The position numbers and the translations under genes are program-made. Under the pieces are notes generated by a model. It worked only from the letters and a program-made list of their open reading frames with translations. It was not told the origin of the DNA and ran no database searches. Shown here in pieces: positions 29,696 to 38,205 of a stretch of DNA of 64,000 nt (position 1 is its first letter; each line of letters opens with the position of its first letter). This DNA is from Mycobacterium gordonae (GTDB lineage Bacteria > Actinomycetota > Actinomycetes > Mycobacteriales > Mycobacteriaceae). The stretch spans positions 1-64,000 of the forward strand of contig NZ_LKTM01000035.1 in assembly GCF_001417955.2 (NCBI RefSeq), given 5' to 3'.

Positions 29696-31194
29696 GCCGG
29701 TCCACTGATCTTGGCGCGATACGTCTTCGTGGCAGCCCTGGTGTGCCGGGCTATCCGGGCGTCGGTCAGCACGGTCCCCACCACGTTGGCCCCGGCGGCA
29801 CGCAACGCGGTCAAGGCATCCGCGAGCTCGTCCTCGGTGGTGCGTCCGGCCCGGATCACCAGCACCGTGGCGTCGACGGCGCCACCGAGCAGACCGGAGT
29901 CGGCACTGGCCAGCATCGGCGGTCCGTCGACGACGGTGCGCTCGAAAGTCTTTGCCACGTCCTGAAGTACCTTGTCCAGCACTTCGGGAAGGTAGGCGCT
30001 GGTCGGCAGGGTCTCTTTGCGGATCGACCGGGCCGCAAGAACGAACAGCTTGGGGATCGAGGTCGGTTTGGTGGCTTCGGTGGCGATCTCCGGATTGGAC
30101 AGGGCGTTCGACAGGCCCTCTCCCGATTCGACTTTCAGCAGTCCGGCGATCACCGGACGGCGGGTGTCCCCCTCGATCAGCAGGACGTCCTCACCCAATT
30201 CGGCGAAGGCCCGGGACAGGTTGATCGCGGTCGTCGTCGTGCCTTCACCACCGAACGGCGCCGTCAACAGCACCCGGTTGGCTCCCGGCCCCATCGCCCG
30301 CAACAGCCGGGCACGTAAGCCGCGCACGGCGTCGTCGAACGAGATGTCGGTGCCGAATCGCGGTGCGTTGCCGCGGTGCCCGGGCAACTCGGCCAGCGTC
30401 GGCAGGCCCGACAAACTTTCCGCCTTCGCGCGGTCGCGCACCGTTCGGTCGGCGGCCTCCCGGGTCAGCGCCACACCGGTGCCGAGCAGCAGCCCGGCCA
30501 CCAGACCCATCGCCATGTTGCGCACCGGCACCGGCTTGACCGGCTTATCGGGTGCCCCGGGTTGCTCCACGACGGTCGCCCTGGCCACCGGCAGTTGGGT
30601 GGTGGAAGCGGGCGTCTGGGCCGGGTCCGATGGTGTCGACGTCGCTACCGGTGTCTCGCTGGGTTGGGTGATGGGCTGTTCGCCGTCCGCGACCGGAGCT
30701 GCCGACACGGGCGTGGTCGCCGGCGTGGTGGTGGCAGGTGCGCCCGTCGGCTTCGGGGTGCCTCCGAGTGAGCCGACCATCAGGGTGAACTCGTCGGCCA
30801 CCGCCTTCGCCAGGGTCGCCGCGCGCTGTGGATCGGTGTCGGTGACCGTGATGGTGAACAACGTGGTCTTCGGCGTGAACGCCACCTTGGTCTGGCTGGC
30901 CAGCTGGTCGGCGTTGACCGGCAGGTGGAACTGGGTGACGGCCTTTTCAGCCACCGCGTGGCCGCCGGCTATCGCCGCATACGACGACAGCCGCTCCTGG
31001 GCCGCCTGAGTCCCCTGGTAGACCTGCATGAGGTCGGTTTCACCGGAGAACGAGATCAGCACCGTCGCCGACGATTCGTAGCTCTTAGTCTGGAACGCCG
31101 TGATCGCTGCCGCGCCGGCCAGGCACGCCAGGACGGCGCCCAGGAAGAGCTTCCAGTGCAGCAGGAGGGTCCGGACGAACGTTCGGAAATCCAT
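29692..31194 (-). CDS. Wzz-type chain-length protein fused to a degenerate BY-kinase domain
   Basis: Residues 1-35 and about 222-240 are the two membrane helices of a Wzz/CapA-like domain, with an extracytoplasmic part between them that includes a Pro/Thr/Ala-rich stretch (about 145-220). The C-terminal half resembles CpsD/Wzc tyrosine kinases, but the Walker A loop reads FGGEGTTTTAINL with no lysine, the A' motif is LLIEGDTRRP, and no tyrosine cluster ends the chain. Walker B-like TVVDGPP is present. It probably controls polymer length and may bind but not transfer phosphate. AGAGAGG lies seven bases before the ATG. Confidence 0.85.
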   Translation of the reverse strand: MDFRTFVRTLLLHWKLFLGAVLACLAGAAAITAFQTKSYESSATVLISFSGETDLMQVYQGTQAAQERLSSYAAIAGGHAVAEKAVTQFHLPVNADQLASQTKVAFTPKTTLFTITVTDTDPQRAATLAKAVADEFTLMVGSLGGTPKPTGAPATTTPATTPVSAAPVADGEQPITQPSETPVATSTPSDPAQTPASTTQLPVARATVVEQPGAPDKPVKPVPVRNMAMGLVAGLLLGTGVALTREAADRTVRDRAKAESLSGLPTLAELPGHRGNAPRFGTDISFDDAVRGLRARLLRAMGPGANRVLLTAPFGGEGTTTTAINLSRAFAELGEDVLLIEGDTRRPVIAGLLKVESGEGLSNALSNPEIATEATKPTSIPKLFVLAARSIRKETLPTSAYLPEVLDKVLQDVAKTFERTVVDGPPMLASADSGLLGGAVDATVLVIRAGRTTEDELADALTALRAAGANVVGTVLTDARIARHTRAATKTYRAKISGPA

Positions 31195-31331
31195 CTAATG
31201 CCTCTCTGGCGCTACCGCGCGATCACCTCACCGAGCGAGGAGCACAATTTGTCCCCCGGTTAGTAATTTACCTACTTTTGGTACGGTAAACAAACTGTGA
31301 CCAGTCTATCGGTATGGCCGGTCGGCCCGCG
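31195..31331 (-). promoter_or_regulatory. Promoter region of the wzz-wzy-GT operon with shared box
   Basis: On the minus strand CCAAAAGTAGGTAA (31281-31268) lies 74 bases before the start codon and is followed by ATTACTAACC. The box matches CCAAAAGTATGTAA before the convergent operon at 13 of 14 bases. TTGTTT (at about 31296-31291) could be a -35 element. The presence of a promoter here separates this operon from the glycosidase and c-di-GMP genes upstream. Confidence 0.5.
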
Positions 31332-33026
31332 TCACGTCTTCGGGCTGCCCGCCAGCACGTCCCGGGGCACGTCCAGCGTGGCGATCGGATAGAACCCGGA
31401 GTCGTCACGGCCGTCCCGGGCCAACTGCATCGGCGGGTAGTTCACCGCGTGCGAGCCGTTCGGCTTGTGCTGTTGCCACTCGACCGCGGCACGCAGCGTG
31501 TAGTGCCCCGGCGCCAGACCCTTCAAGTCGATGTGGACGCTCTCGGTGGCCGACGCGGGCGGCGGTTGGTCGATGCTGCGGTCGCCGGACGAATCCGGGA
31601 CCAGGCCCTTCAGGTCGATGGTGGCAGGCAGCGTCCGAACCGTCTGCCCGGCGAAGTCGACCAGCCGGTAGCCCGGCACCCACTTCTCGGTGGCCGCCGC
31701 GGCGCCGTAGTTGGTCCAGGAGACCGAAATGGACGCCACCTGGTCCTGCACCGATTGCGACCCCGACCGGGCCTCGACCGAGTAGCGGTAGCCGGCGACG
31801 GCATTGGCCTGTGCCCACAGCACGTACAGCTTGGGGTCCATCGGTGAGGTCGCGTCCTGGTCGGGGAAGTTGACGCTCGACGTCATCGAGACGTGATACC
31901 GGATCACGTCGTGCAGTCCCTTGTCGTAGTAGGCCTGCGGCGTGGTCCCGTCGGGCAGCTGACACCACTCGGTGATCACCGGCGCCTTGCCCAGGCGATC
32001 CTTCAGGGCGCCGACCAGCGGGTCGGAGGTCTGGACATAGTGCCCGGACTCGGCCCAGACCGGCAGCGGCGCGTAGACGCCAAGGCAGTCCGAACGGATG
32101 CCGACCGGGGCGGCGAGCTTCCTGGTGACGTCGTCGGCCAGCAGTTCGCGCATGATCTCGGGATTGTTCGGAGTGGCCACCAACTGTGTGTGCGGAAAGG
32201 CGTTGACGTTGGCGGCGACCAGCCGCTGGATCGACGCCTTGGTGATGTTCTGGTCGCGGAACTGGCTGTAATAGCCCAGCGCAGCCTCACTCTGGTCGGG
32301 GCTCGGGCCCGGTGCGTTCAGCGAGTCACGCAGATAGGCGACGTGATTCTCGCTGAAGTCTCCGTAACCGGAGAACTCGAAGACACTGAGCCGCTCGTCG
32401 TTGTCATAGCGGCGGCCGAGCGCGGCCAGCAGCTGCCCGAAGTCACCAAGATAGGTCGGGTCGTTGAAGTTCGGCACCACCTGCACCGGACCGTTCCCGG
32501 TAGCGGGATAGCTGGTGCTGGTGCCGGCCTTGGCCCGCTCCCAATCCGGGATCTCGATGTTCGTGTTGTCCGGGTAGCTGGCGTTGCAGCATGAGTTGTA
32601 CGACTGCACCCGCAGCGTCAGCCGCATCCGGCGCTCGGCGAGCTTGTTCAGCGCGTCGTCGATGACGCTGAAGTCGAACCTGCGGTCATCGGGTGCGTCC
32701 GGGGGGAGCGTGGCCGGATCGGTTGGCTGCAACTGCCGCCAGGTGACCCGCAGGCTGGCGTCGTAGGACGCCGGCCAGGCCGGATAGCGCTGCTGGGCCG
32801 GCTCACCCTGCGGGAAGAGCGGCTCGAGCAGGTCTTCGTACTGCCCGCGCAGCGGATTGGAAATCTCCTGCGCGGCAGGCGGGATCGCCGGACTCACCAT
32901 CGCGGCCAGCGGGCCGGGGTCGGTGTGCGGACGGCTACAGGCGTTGATCAGCAGCGCCGTGCCGGCGACAAGGACAGTTACGCAGGCGACAGCGACAAGT
33001 GTGATTTTCCTAATTGTTCGAACCAA
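31332..33026 (-). CDS. Secreted glycoside-hydrolase-like protein (possible Rv1006 counterpart)
   Basis: The 564-aa protein has an N-terminal signal or anchor (LVAVACVTVLVAGTALLINACS), possibly a lipobox at INAC. The central part looks like a TIM-barrel glycosidase of the DUF4832/GH42-like kind: YDASLRVTWRQLQP, FDFSVIDDALNKLAERRMRLTLRVQ, FEFSGYGDFSENH and APVITEWCQ, whose glutamates are candidate catalytic residues. A beta-sandwich region follows (about 410-550). Its place and opposite strand between metG and pabB, and its length, match what I recall of Rv1006 (567 aa). Start TTG at 33026, 12 bases after the upstream gene. Polymer trimming is inferred. Confidence 0.75.
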   Translation of the reverse strand: MVRTIRKITLVAVACVTVLVAGTALLINACSRPHTDPGPLAAMVSPAIPPAAQEISNPLRGQYEDLLEPLFPQGEPAQQRYPAWPASYDASLRVTWRQLQPTDPATLPPDAPDDRRFDFSVIDDALNKLAERRMRLTLRVQSYNSCCNASYPDNTNIEIPDWERAKAGTSTSYPATGNGPVQVVPNFNDPTYLGDFGQLLAALGRRYDNDERLSVFEFSGYGDFSENHVAYLRDSLNAPGPSPDQSEAALGYYSQFRDQNITKASIQRLVAANVNAFPHTQLVATPNNPEIMRELLADDVTRKLAAPVGIRSDCLGVYAPLPVWAESGHYVQTSDPLVGALKDRLGKAPVITEWCQLPDGTTPQAYYDKGLHDVIRYHVSMTSSVNFPDQDATSPMDPKLYVLWAQANAVAGYRYSVEARSGSQSVQDQVASISVSWTNYGAAAATEKWVPGYRLVDFAGQTVRTLPATIDLKGLVPDSSGDRSIDQPPPASATESVHIDLKGLAPGHYTLRAAVEWQQHKPNGSHAVNYPPMQLARDGRDDSGFYPIATLDVPRDVLAGSPKT

Positions 33027-33038
33027 TCTCTGCGTGAG

Positions 33039-34943
33039 CTAGATCGCGCCGAGCGTCAGCGCCTCACGGTCGGCGAGGAACGGCATCGGCATCCAGCGAG
33101 CGGCCAGCAACGCCTCCATGGCGTTGCCCGGAACGGGGCGGGACAACAAGAATCCCTGCGCCCGGTGACACCCATGTTGCATCAAAGTCAGTGCGGCGGC
33201 CGGGGTCTCAACCCCCTCGGCCACCAGTTGCAGGCCGAATGCCTCGGCCAGACCGATGATGGCGCGCACGATCGCCAGGTCACCGGCGTTGGTGCCCAGG
33301 TCGCGAACGAACCCGGTGTCGATCTTGAGCATGTCGACCGGAAGTGACTTCAGGTGCGACAGCACCGCATAACCGGTGCCGAAGTCGTCGATGGCGATCT
33401 GCACCCCGACTTCTTTGAGCTCTGAGAGCGTCTTGCGGGTGGCTTCGATGTCGTGCACCACCGCGCGCTCGGTGATCTCGAGGCAGACCGAGCCGCCGTC
33501 GATCCCGAACTCCTCGATGGTGTCGGCGACGCTGCGGACGAACCCGCGGGTGATCAGCTGGACGGGCGAGACGTTGATCCGCAGCACCGCACTCTGCCCC
33601 ACGCCGTTGGACCGCCAGCGGCTGAACTCCGCGCATGCGCTGCGCATCACCCAACGGCCCAGCTCGCCGGCGAGGTTGGTCGACTCGGCGACCCCGATGA
33701 ACGAGTCCGGCAGCAGCAGGCCCCAGATCGGGTGCCGCCACCGGACCAGCGCCTCGGCGGCCACGATCGCCCCGGTCCACAAATCGACCTCGGGCAGGTA
33801 GTGCAGCAGCAGCGCTTCGCTGTCGATGTCGCCCTGCAGATGCAGCTCGATGTCGTTGCGGAACGCGCTTTTGAGCGACATGTCGTCGGTGGACAGTGCC
33901 ACCTGATTTCCACCGGCCCGCTTGGCCGTCAGCACCGCTTCGTCGGCGCGGCGCAACAGGTCGGTGCTGTTGTCCCGGCCCGGCATGCCGACCGCCAGCC
34001 CGATGCTGACCGTGCGGGTGATCTGATGACCGCCGATCGCCAGGCGTTCGCGCAGCATTGTGCCCAGCCGACGCGCGAACGACTCGGCCGCCGCGCTCGA
34101 CATCGTCTGATCCGGGATGACGACGAACTCGTCACCACCCAGGCGGGCGATCATGCTCTGACTGCCGGCGCACACCCGCAGGCGCTGGGCGAAGACGCGG
34201 ATGAACCAGTCGCCCGCGGTGTGGCCGAGGTAGTCGTTGATGGACTTGAGCCGGTCGAGGTCCATGTAGAGCACCGCGACGGGGCCGGGATTGCCGGCCG
34301 CCAGCCGGTCGGACAGGTGCGCGACCAGCGCCCGTCGGTTGTACAGACCCGTGAGGTCGTCGTGTTCGGCCAGGTACCGGAGCTTTTCCTCGGCGGCGAT
34401 CCGGGCCTGCAACTGCGCGAACAGCGCCGCGACCGCCTCGAGGGTGTTGATCTCTTCCTGTTTCCATTTGCGCGCGCCGAACTTGACGACGCCCAGCACA
34501 CCGGTGGTCATCTCCCCGGACACCAGCGGCGCGGCCGCTACGGACGGCGACGCCGTCTGCTTGGCGCCGCCCACCCAGCGCAACGACCGATTGCTCTGAT
34601 CCGGCCGGATCACCACGGGCTTGCGGCCGTGCTCGCACTGGGCGAGCACCGGGTCGGCGCTGGTGAAGTGCACGACGGCCTGCGGGTCGGGATCCGGCAC
34701 GTCAGCGCGCGGAGGCCATTCGGCCACCAGGACCGAGGCGCGGATGTCGTGGTCGTGGTGCCGTAGGAAGCTGGCGTCGACGTCGAACTGCTCCACCAGT
34801 TGCGCAAGAACCCGTTCGCTCACCTGCGTCGCGGTAGACGCGGTCGCCTCCATGAGCTGGGTGGCCACGGAGGTGACGACGAGGTCCAAGCTGCGCGGCA
34901 ACGAGACCTCCGATGTTGTGCACGTGTTCAACGACTGCGTCAA
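33039..34943 (-). CDS. GAF-GGDEF-EAL c-di-GMP cyclase/phosphodiesterase
   Basis: The 634-aa cytosolic protein has a GAF domain (about 25-185), a cyclase domain with intact ARLGGDEFVV, and a phosphodiesterase domain with EAL (AAEALVRWRHP), NVSP, EITE, IDDFGTGY and VAEGVET. Both activities look intact. The layout and sequence resemble M. tuberculosis Rv1354c, the c-di-GMP enzyme. It precedes the glycosidase gene by 12 bases on the same strand, so c-di-GMP turnover is encoded with polymer processing. The start appears to be TTG; GTG at 34871 (VATQLMEAT) is an alternative. Confidence 0.92.
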   Translation of the reverse strand: MTQSLNTCTTSEVSLPRSLDLVVTSVATQLMEATASTATQVSERVLAQLVEQFDVDASFLRHHDHDIRASVLVAEWPPRADVPDPDPQAVVHFTSADPVLAQCEHGRKPVVIRPDQSNRSLRWVGGAKQTASPSVAAAPLVSGEMTTGVLGVVKFGARKWKQEEINTLEAVAALFAQLQARIAAEEKLRYLAEHDDLTGLYNRRALVAHLSDRLAAGNPGPVAVLYMDLDRLKSINDYLGHTAGDWFIRVFAQRLRVCAGSQSMIARLGGDEFVVIPDQTMSSAAAESFARRLGTMLRERLAIGGHQITRTVSIGLAVGMPGRDNSTDLLRRADEAVLTAKRAGGNQVALSTDDMSLKSAFRNDIELHLQGDIDSEALLLHYLPEVDLWTGAIVAAEALVRWRHPIWGLLLPDSFIGVAESTNLAGELGRWVMRSACAEFSRWRSNGVGQSAVLRINVSPVQLITRGFVRSVADTIEEFGIDGGSVCLEITERAVVHDIEATRKTLSELKEVGVQIAIDDFGTGYAVLSHLKSLPVDMLKIDTGFVRDLGTNAGDLAIVRAIIGLAEAFGLQLVAEGVETPAAALTLMQHGCHRAQGFLLSRPVPGNAMEALLAARWMPMPFLADREALTLGAI

Positions 34944-35163
34944 TTATGGGTGACCCACCCGGTCGGCGGACCGTATTCGCAATCGCCGTTTTCGATGCCC
35001 GACGATGCGCATCGAAGTGGCCGAATACCCGGACGGCGCAGGTCACGGATGGATTCCTGGTTACCAGAGACTAGCACGCAAGCCCTTTGCACCCCCGCCT
35101 GAAAACCAGCTGACCTGCATGGTCGCTTCGGGTCACACCGCGTTTTTCGGCTAGGGTCGGCTG

Positions 35164-35958
35164 ATGTCTGTCGCACGGTCAGCCAAACGGTTGCTCGCGC
35201 CGGCGGCCAAGACCGTCGCGCCACACATGTTCTGGAAGCGCAAGTTCAAGATCCTGCAGCGTCTTGGGGAGTCACGTCCGGATGTGGCGCTGGTGGCCTC
35301 GCTGTGTGACCCCGAGCGGGTGTCGCTGGATATCGGCGCCGACGTCGGCGAATTCGCGATCGGGATGCTGCCCTCGTCGAGGTCTGTGATCGCGTTCGAG
35401 CCGCGTCCCGCCCAGGCCCGCGACCTGGCCTTGATGTTCACTGCCGTCGGGGCGCCCGTGCGCATCGAAGCGGTCGCGCTCTCCGACCAGCCGGGCATGA
35501 CGGCGATGCGGGTGGTGGAATCCGACCCGGGCCGCAGCACGATCGATCACGAGAACGTCCTCGACACCGCGGTCGGTGGTCCGGTCGCGACCATCGAGGT
35601 CCCGGTGAAGCGCCTCGACGACCTGCGGCTGGACAACGTCGGCCTGGTCAAGATCGACGTTGAGGGTCATGAGCTGGCCGTTCTTCGCGGCGCCGTGAAC
35701 ACGCTGCGGCGCAACCGGCCGACCGTTGTGGTGGAGGCCGAGGAACGCCATCACGTCAACGCGGTCGCCGACATCACCGCCCTGCTGAGCGGGCTGGGAT
35801 TCCGTGGCTACTTCTGGCTCGACGACCAGCGCCGGCCGATCGAGGAGTTCGACGCCGCCGCTCACCAGAACCCGGACAATATCGGCGGCGCCGAGGACGA
35901 TTGGGCGCCGCGCGGCGTGTACGTCAACAACTTCGTCTTCGAGCCGGCGGACGCCTGA
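35164..35958 (+). CDS. FkbM-family SAM-dependent methyltransferase
   Basis: The 264-aa protein has a short basic N-terminus, the SAM loop VSLDIGADVGEFAIGML, IAFEPRP, and the family's LVKIDVEGHELAVLRGAV motif, ending in a GVYVNNFVF strand. FkbM enzymes O-methylate sugars and other hydroxyls. It is divergent from the c-di-GMP gene (220-bp gap) and is the last gene of the polysaccharide region, so methylation of the polymer is likely. It is related to, but shorter than, the domain in the GT4-FkbM fusion. Confidence 0.85.
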   Translation: MSVARSAKRLLAPAAKTVAPHMFWKRKFKILQRLGESRPDVALVASLCDPERVSLDIGADVGEFAIGMLPSSRSVIAFEPRPAQARDLALMFTAVGAPVRIEAVALSDQPGMTAMRVVESDPGRSTIDHENVLDTAVGGPVATIEVPVKRLDDLRLDNVGLVKIDVEGHELAVLRGAVNTLRRNRPTVVVEAEERHHVNAVADITALLSGLGFRGYFWLDDQRRPIEEFDAAAHQNPDNIGGAEDDWAPRGVYVNNFVFEPADA

Positions 35959-35998
35959 CGGCCCAGTCACCGTGAGACAGCTCACATTTGCCGCCCCT

Positions 35999-36062
35999 CT
36001 GTCACGGACGGCCGGCCGACGGTGTCTGAAGGGTTGTAACCGACACCGAGAAGGAGACAACG
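35999..36062 (+). promoter_or_regulatory. Candidate ECF41-type promoter before the oxidoreductase-sigJ pair
   Basis: CTGTCACGG (35999-36007) resembles the TGTCACA -35 element described for ECF41 sigma factors. A possible -10 element lies within CGGTGTC (36020-36026), though the spacing is not ideal. AAGGAG follows near 36051 before the ATG at 36063. Autoregulation by the sigma factor encoded just downstream is the implied logic. Confidence 0.35.
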
Positions 36063-37259
36063 ATGTCTGAACAGACGAACTCAACCCACCGGAAAGCGCA
36101 CGTCGTCGTGCTAGGCGGCGGGTACGCCGGGACGATGGCGGCCAACCATCTTCGGCTGCGTACCGATGTCGACATCACTCTGGTCAACCCCCGCCCGCAA
36201 TTCGTCGAGCGGATCCGCCTGCACCAACTGGCCGCCGGCACTGCCACCGCCACCGCCGACTACGGCACGCTGCTGGGCAACGGTGTCCGGCTGGTCGTCG
36301 ACACCGCCGACCACATTGACGCCGCCGCCCGGCGGGTGCTGCTGGCCTCGGGCGCCGCGCTGGACTACGACTACCTGATCTATGCGATCGGCAGCACCGG
36401 CGCCGCTCCGGTCGCGGTGCCCGGCGCATCCGAGTACGCGCACGTGCTGTCCGAGCTGGAAGGCGCGCAGAAGCTGCGCTACGCGCTTGCGGATCTGCGC
36501 GCCGACGCTCCCGTCGTGGTGGTCGGCGCCGGCTTGACCGGCATCGAGGCCGCGGGCGAGTTCGGTGAGCAGGGCCGCGAGGTGACCCTGGTCTGCGGCG
36601 GCGTCCTGGGCCCGTCACTGAGCGGCCCCGGCCGGCGTTCGGTGGCCAGGCAGTTGCGCAAACTCGGCGTGAACGTGCTCGAATCCGCCACGGTCACCGA
36701 GGTGCGCTGGGATTCAGTGGTGCTCGGTGACGGCACCGTGCTGCCCAGCGCCGTGACGGTGTGGACCGCGGGATTCGGCGTCCCGGACCTGGCCGCGCGC
36801 AGCGGGCTGCGCACCGACTCGCTCGGTCGGCTGCTCACCGACGAGACGCTGACCAGCATCAGCGACGAGCGCATCGTCGCCGCCGGTGACGCCGCGGCGC
36901 CCTCCAACCAGCCGTTGCGGATGAGCTGCCAGGCGGCCATTCCGCTGGCCGCCCAAGCCGCCAACACGGTGCTGTCCCGCATCGCCGGCACGGCTCCAGC
37001 CTTGCTCAACCAGGCGTTCACCGGGCAGTGCATCAGCGTGGGCCGCAGCTTCGGCACCATCCAGCTGGCCCGCACCGACGACACCCCGGTCAACCTGTAC
37101 ATCGGCGGACGCACGGCGGCGGCGATCAAGGAACTGGTCTGCAAGGGCACGGTGTGGGGCCTGCGCAAGGAAGCCGCCAAGCCCGGCTGGTACCGCTGGC
37201 TCAAAGGCGGTAACCGGCCCGCGCAGTTGCCCGCCGAGCAGCAGGCCGCGCTGCGGTGA
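36063..37259 (+). CDS. FAD-dependent pyridine nucleotide-disulphide-type oxidoreductase
   Basis: The 398-aa protein has two dinucleotide-binding motifs, VVLGGGYAGTMAANHLR for FAD near the N-terminus and VVVGAGLTGIEAAGEF for NAD(P)H at about 155. The late FAD site is RIVAAGDAAAP. It resembles type II NADH dehydrogenase-like enzymes, but the C-terminal membrane-anchoring helix is not evident. It overlaps the sigma factor gene by four bases (GTGA). ECF41 sigma genes are typically paired with such a redox or COE enzyme, so it is probably the sigma factor's main target. Confidence 0.88.
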   Translation: MSEQTNSTHRKAHVVVLGGGYAGTMAANHLRLRTDVDITLVNPRPQFVERIRLHQLAAGTATATADYGTLLGNGVRLVVDTADHIDAAARRVLLASGAALDYDYLIYAIGSTGAAPVAVPGASEYAHVLSELEGAQKLRYALADLRADAPVVVVGAGLTGIEAAGEFGEQGREVTLVCGGVLGPSLSGPGRRSVARQLRKLGVNVLESATVTEVRWDSVVLGDGTVLPSAVTVWTAGFGVPDLAARSGLRTDSLGRLLTDETLTSISDERIVAAGDAAAPSNQPLRMSCQAAIPLAAQAANTVLSRIAGTAPALLNQAFTGQCISVGRSFGTIQLARTDDTPVNLYIGGRTAAAIKELVCKGTVWGLRKEAAKPGWYRWLKGGNRPAQLPAEQQAALR

Positions 37260-38161
37260 GCAACGGATCGGACAGTGGCGGGCACGCGGAACGCTTCACC
37301 CTGCTGCGCCCGCTGCTGTTCACCATCGCCTACGAAATCCTGGGCTCGGCGACCGAGGCCGACGACGTGTTGCAGGACAGCTACCTGCGCTGGGCCGACG
37401 TCGACCTGTCGACCGTGCGGGACACCAAGTCCTACCTGGCCCGGCTGGTCACCCGGCAGGCACTCAACGCACTGCGGGCCCAGGCGCGCCGCCGCGAGGA
37501 GTACGTCGGTCCCTGGCTGCCCGAACCGCTGCTCCTCGAAGACCAGGACGCCTCCGCCGATGTGGTGCTGGCCGAGTCGGTGTCCATGGCCATGTTGATC
37601 CTGCTCGAGACGCTGACCCCGGACGAGCGGGCGGTGTTCGTGCTGCGCGAGGTCTTCGGATTCGACTACGCCGAGATCGCCGAGGCCGTCGGCAAACCGG
37701 CGGCGACAGTCCGCCAGGTCGCCCACCGGGCGCGCGAACACGTGCACGCGCGGCGTAAGCGGTTCGGCTCGGTCGACATCAAGCGCAACGCGGAGATCAC
37801 CGCTCAGTTCCTGGCTACCGCCGCCAACGGCGACGTCACTGCGCTGGTCGGCATGCTGGCCCCGGATGCGGTATGGATGGCCGACGGGGGCGGCAAGGTC
37901 AGCGCGGCGCGCAAGCCGGTGGTGGGCGCCGAGAAGGTTGCCAAGGCCATCGTCGGCCTGCTCCGCAAGACGCACGCGCAGTTGCGTGTCGAGACGGTGA
38001 CCTGCAACAGCGCGCCGGCCGTGGTGCTCTACCTCGCCGGGCGCATGGAGGGGGTGATCACGGTCGAGATCGTGGACGGCAAGATCACCAACTTCTACGC
38101 GATGCGCAATCCGGACAAGTTGGTCGCGCTGGGCAACGCCCGGCAGATCAGCCGCGGCTGA
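37256..38161 (+). CDS. sigJ: ECF41-group RNA polymerase sigma factor (SigJ-like)
   Basis: The 301-aa protein has region 2 (LFTIAYEILGSATEADDVLQDSYLRW), region 4 (LTPDERAVFVLREVFGFDYAEIAEAVGKPAATVRQVAHRA) and a SnoaL-like C-terminal extension. That extension carries the ECF41 markers ADGGGK (about 205) and NPDKL near the end. In this group the extension replaces a separate anti-sigma factor and controls activity. The start is GTG at 37256, coupled to the oxidoreductase gene. Confidence 0.92.
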   Translation: MSNGSDSGGHAERFTLLRPLLFTIAYEILGSATEADDVLQDSYLRWADVDLSTVRDTKSYLARLVTRQALNALRAQARRREEYVGPWLPEPLLLEDQDASADVVLAESVSMAMLILLETLTPDERAVFVLREVFGFDYAEIAEAVGKPAATVRQVAHRAREHVHARRKRFGSVDIKRNAEITAQFLATAANGDVTALVGMLAPDAVWMADGGGKVSAARKPVVGAEKVAKAIVGLLRKTHAQLRVETVTCNSAPAVVLYLAGRMEGVITVEIVDGKITNFYAMRNPDKLVALGNARQISRG

Positions 38162-38205
38162 CCTTCGGCTCGTGCGGGAATCCCCCGTTCTGACAAGCTA
38201 GGGCG

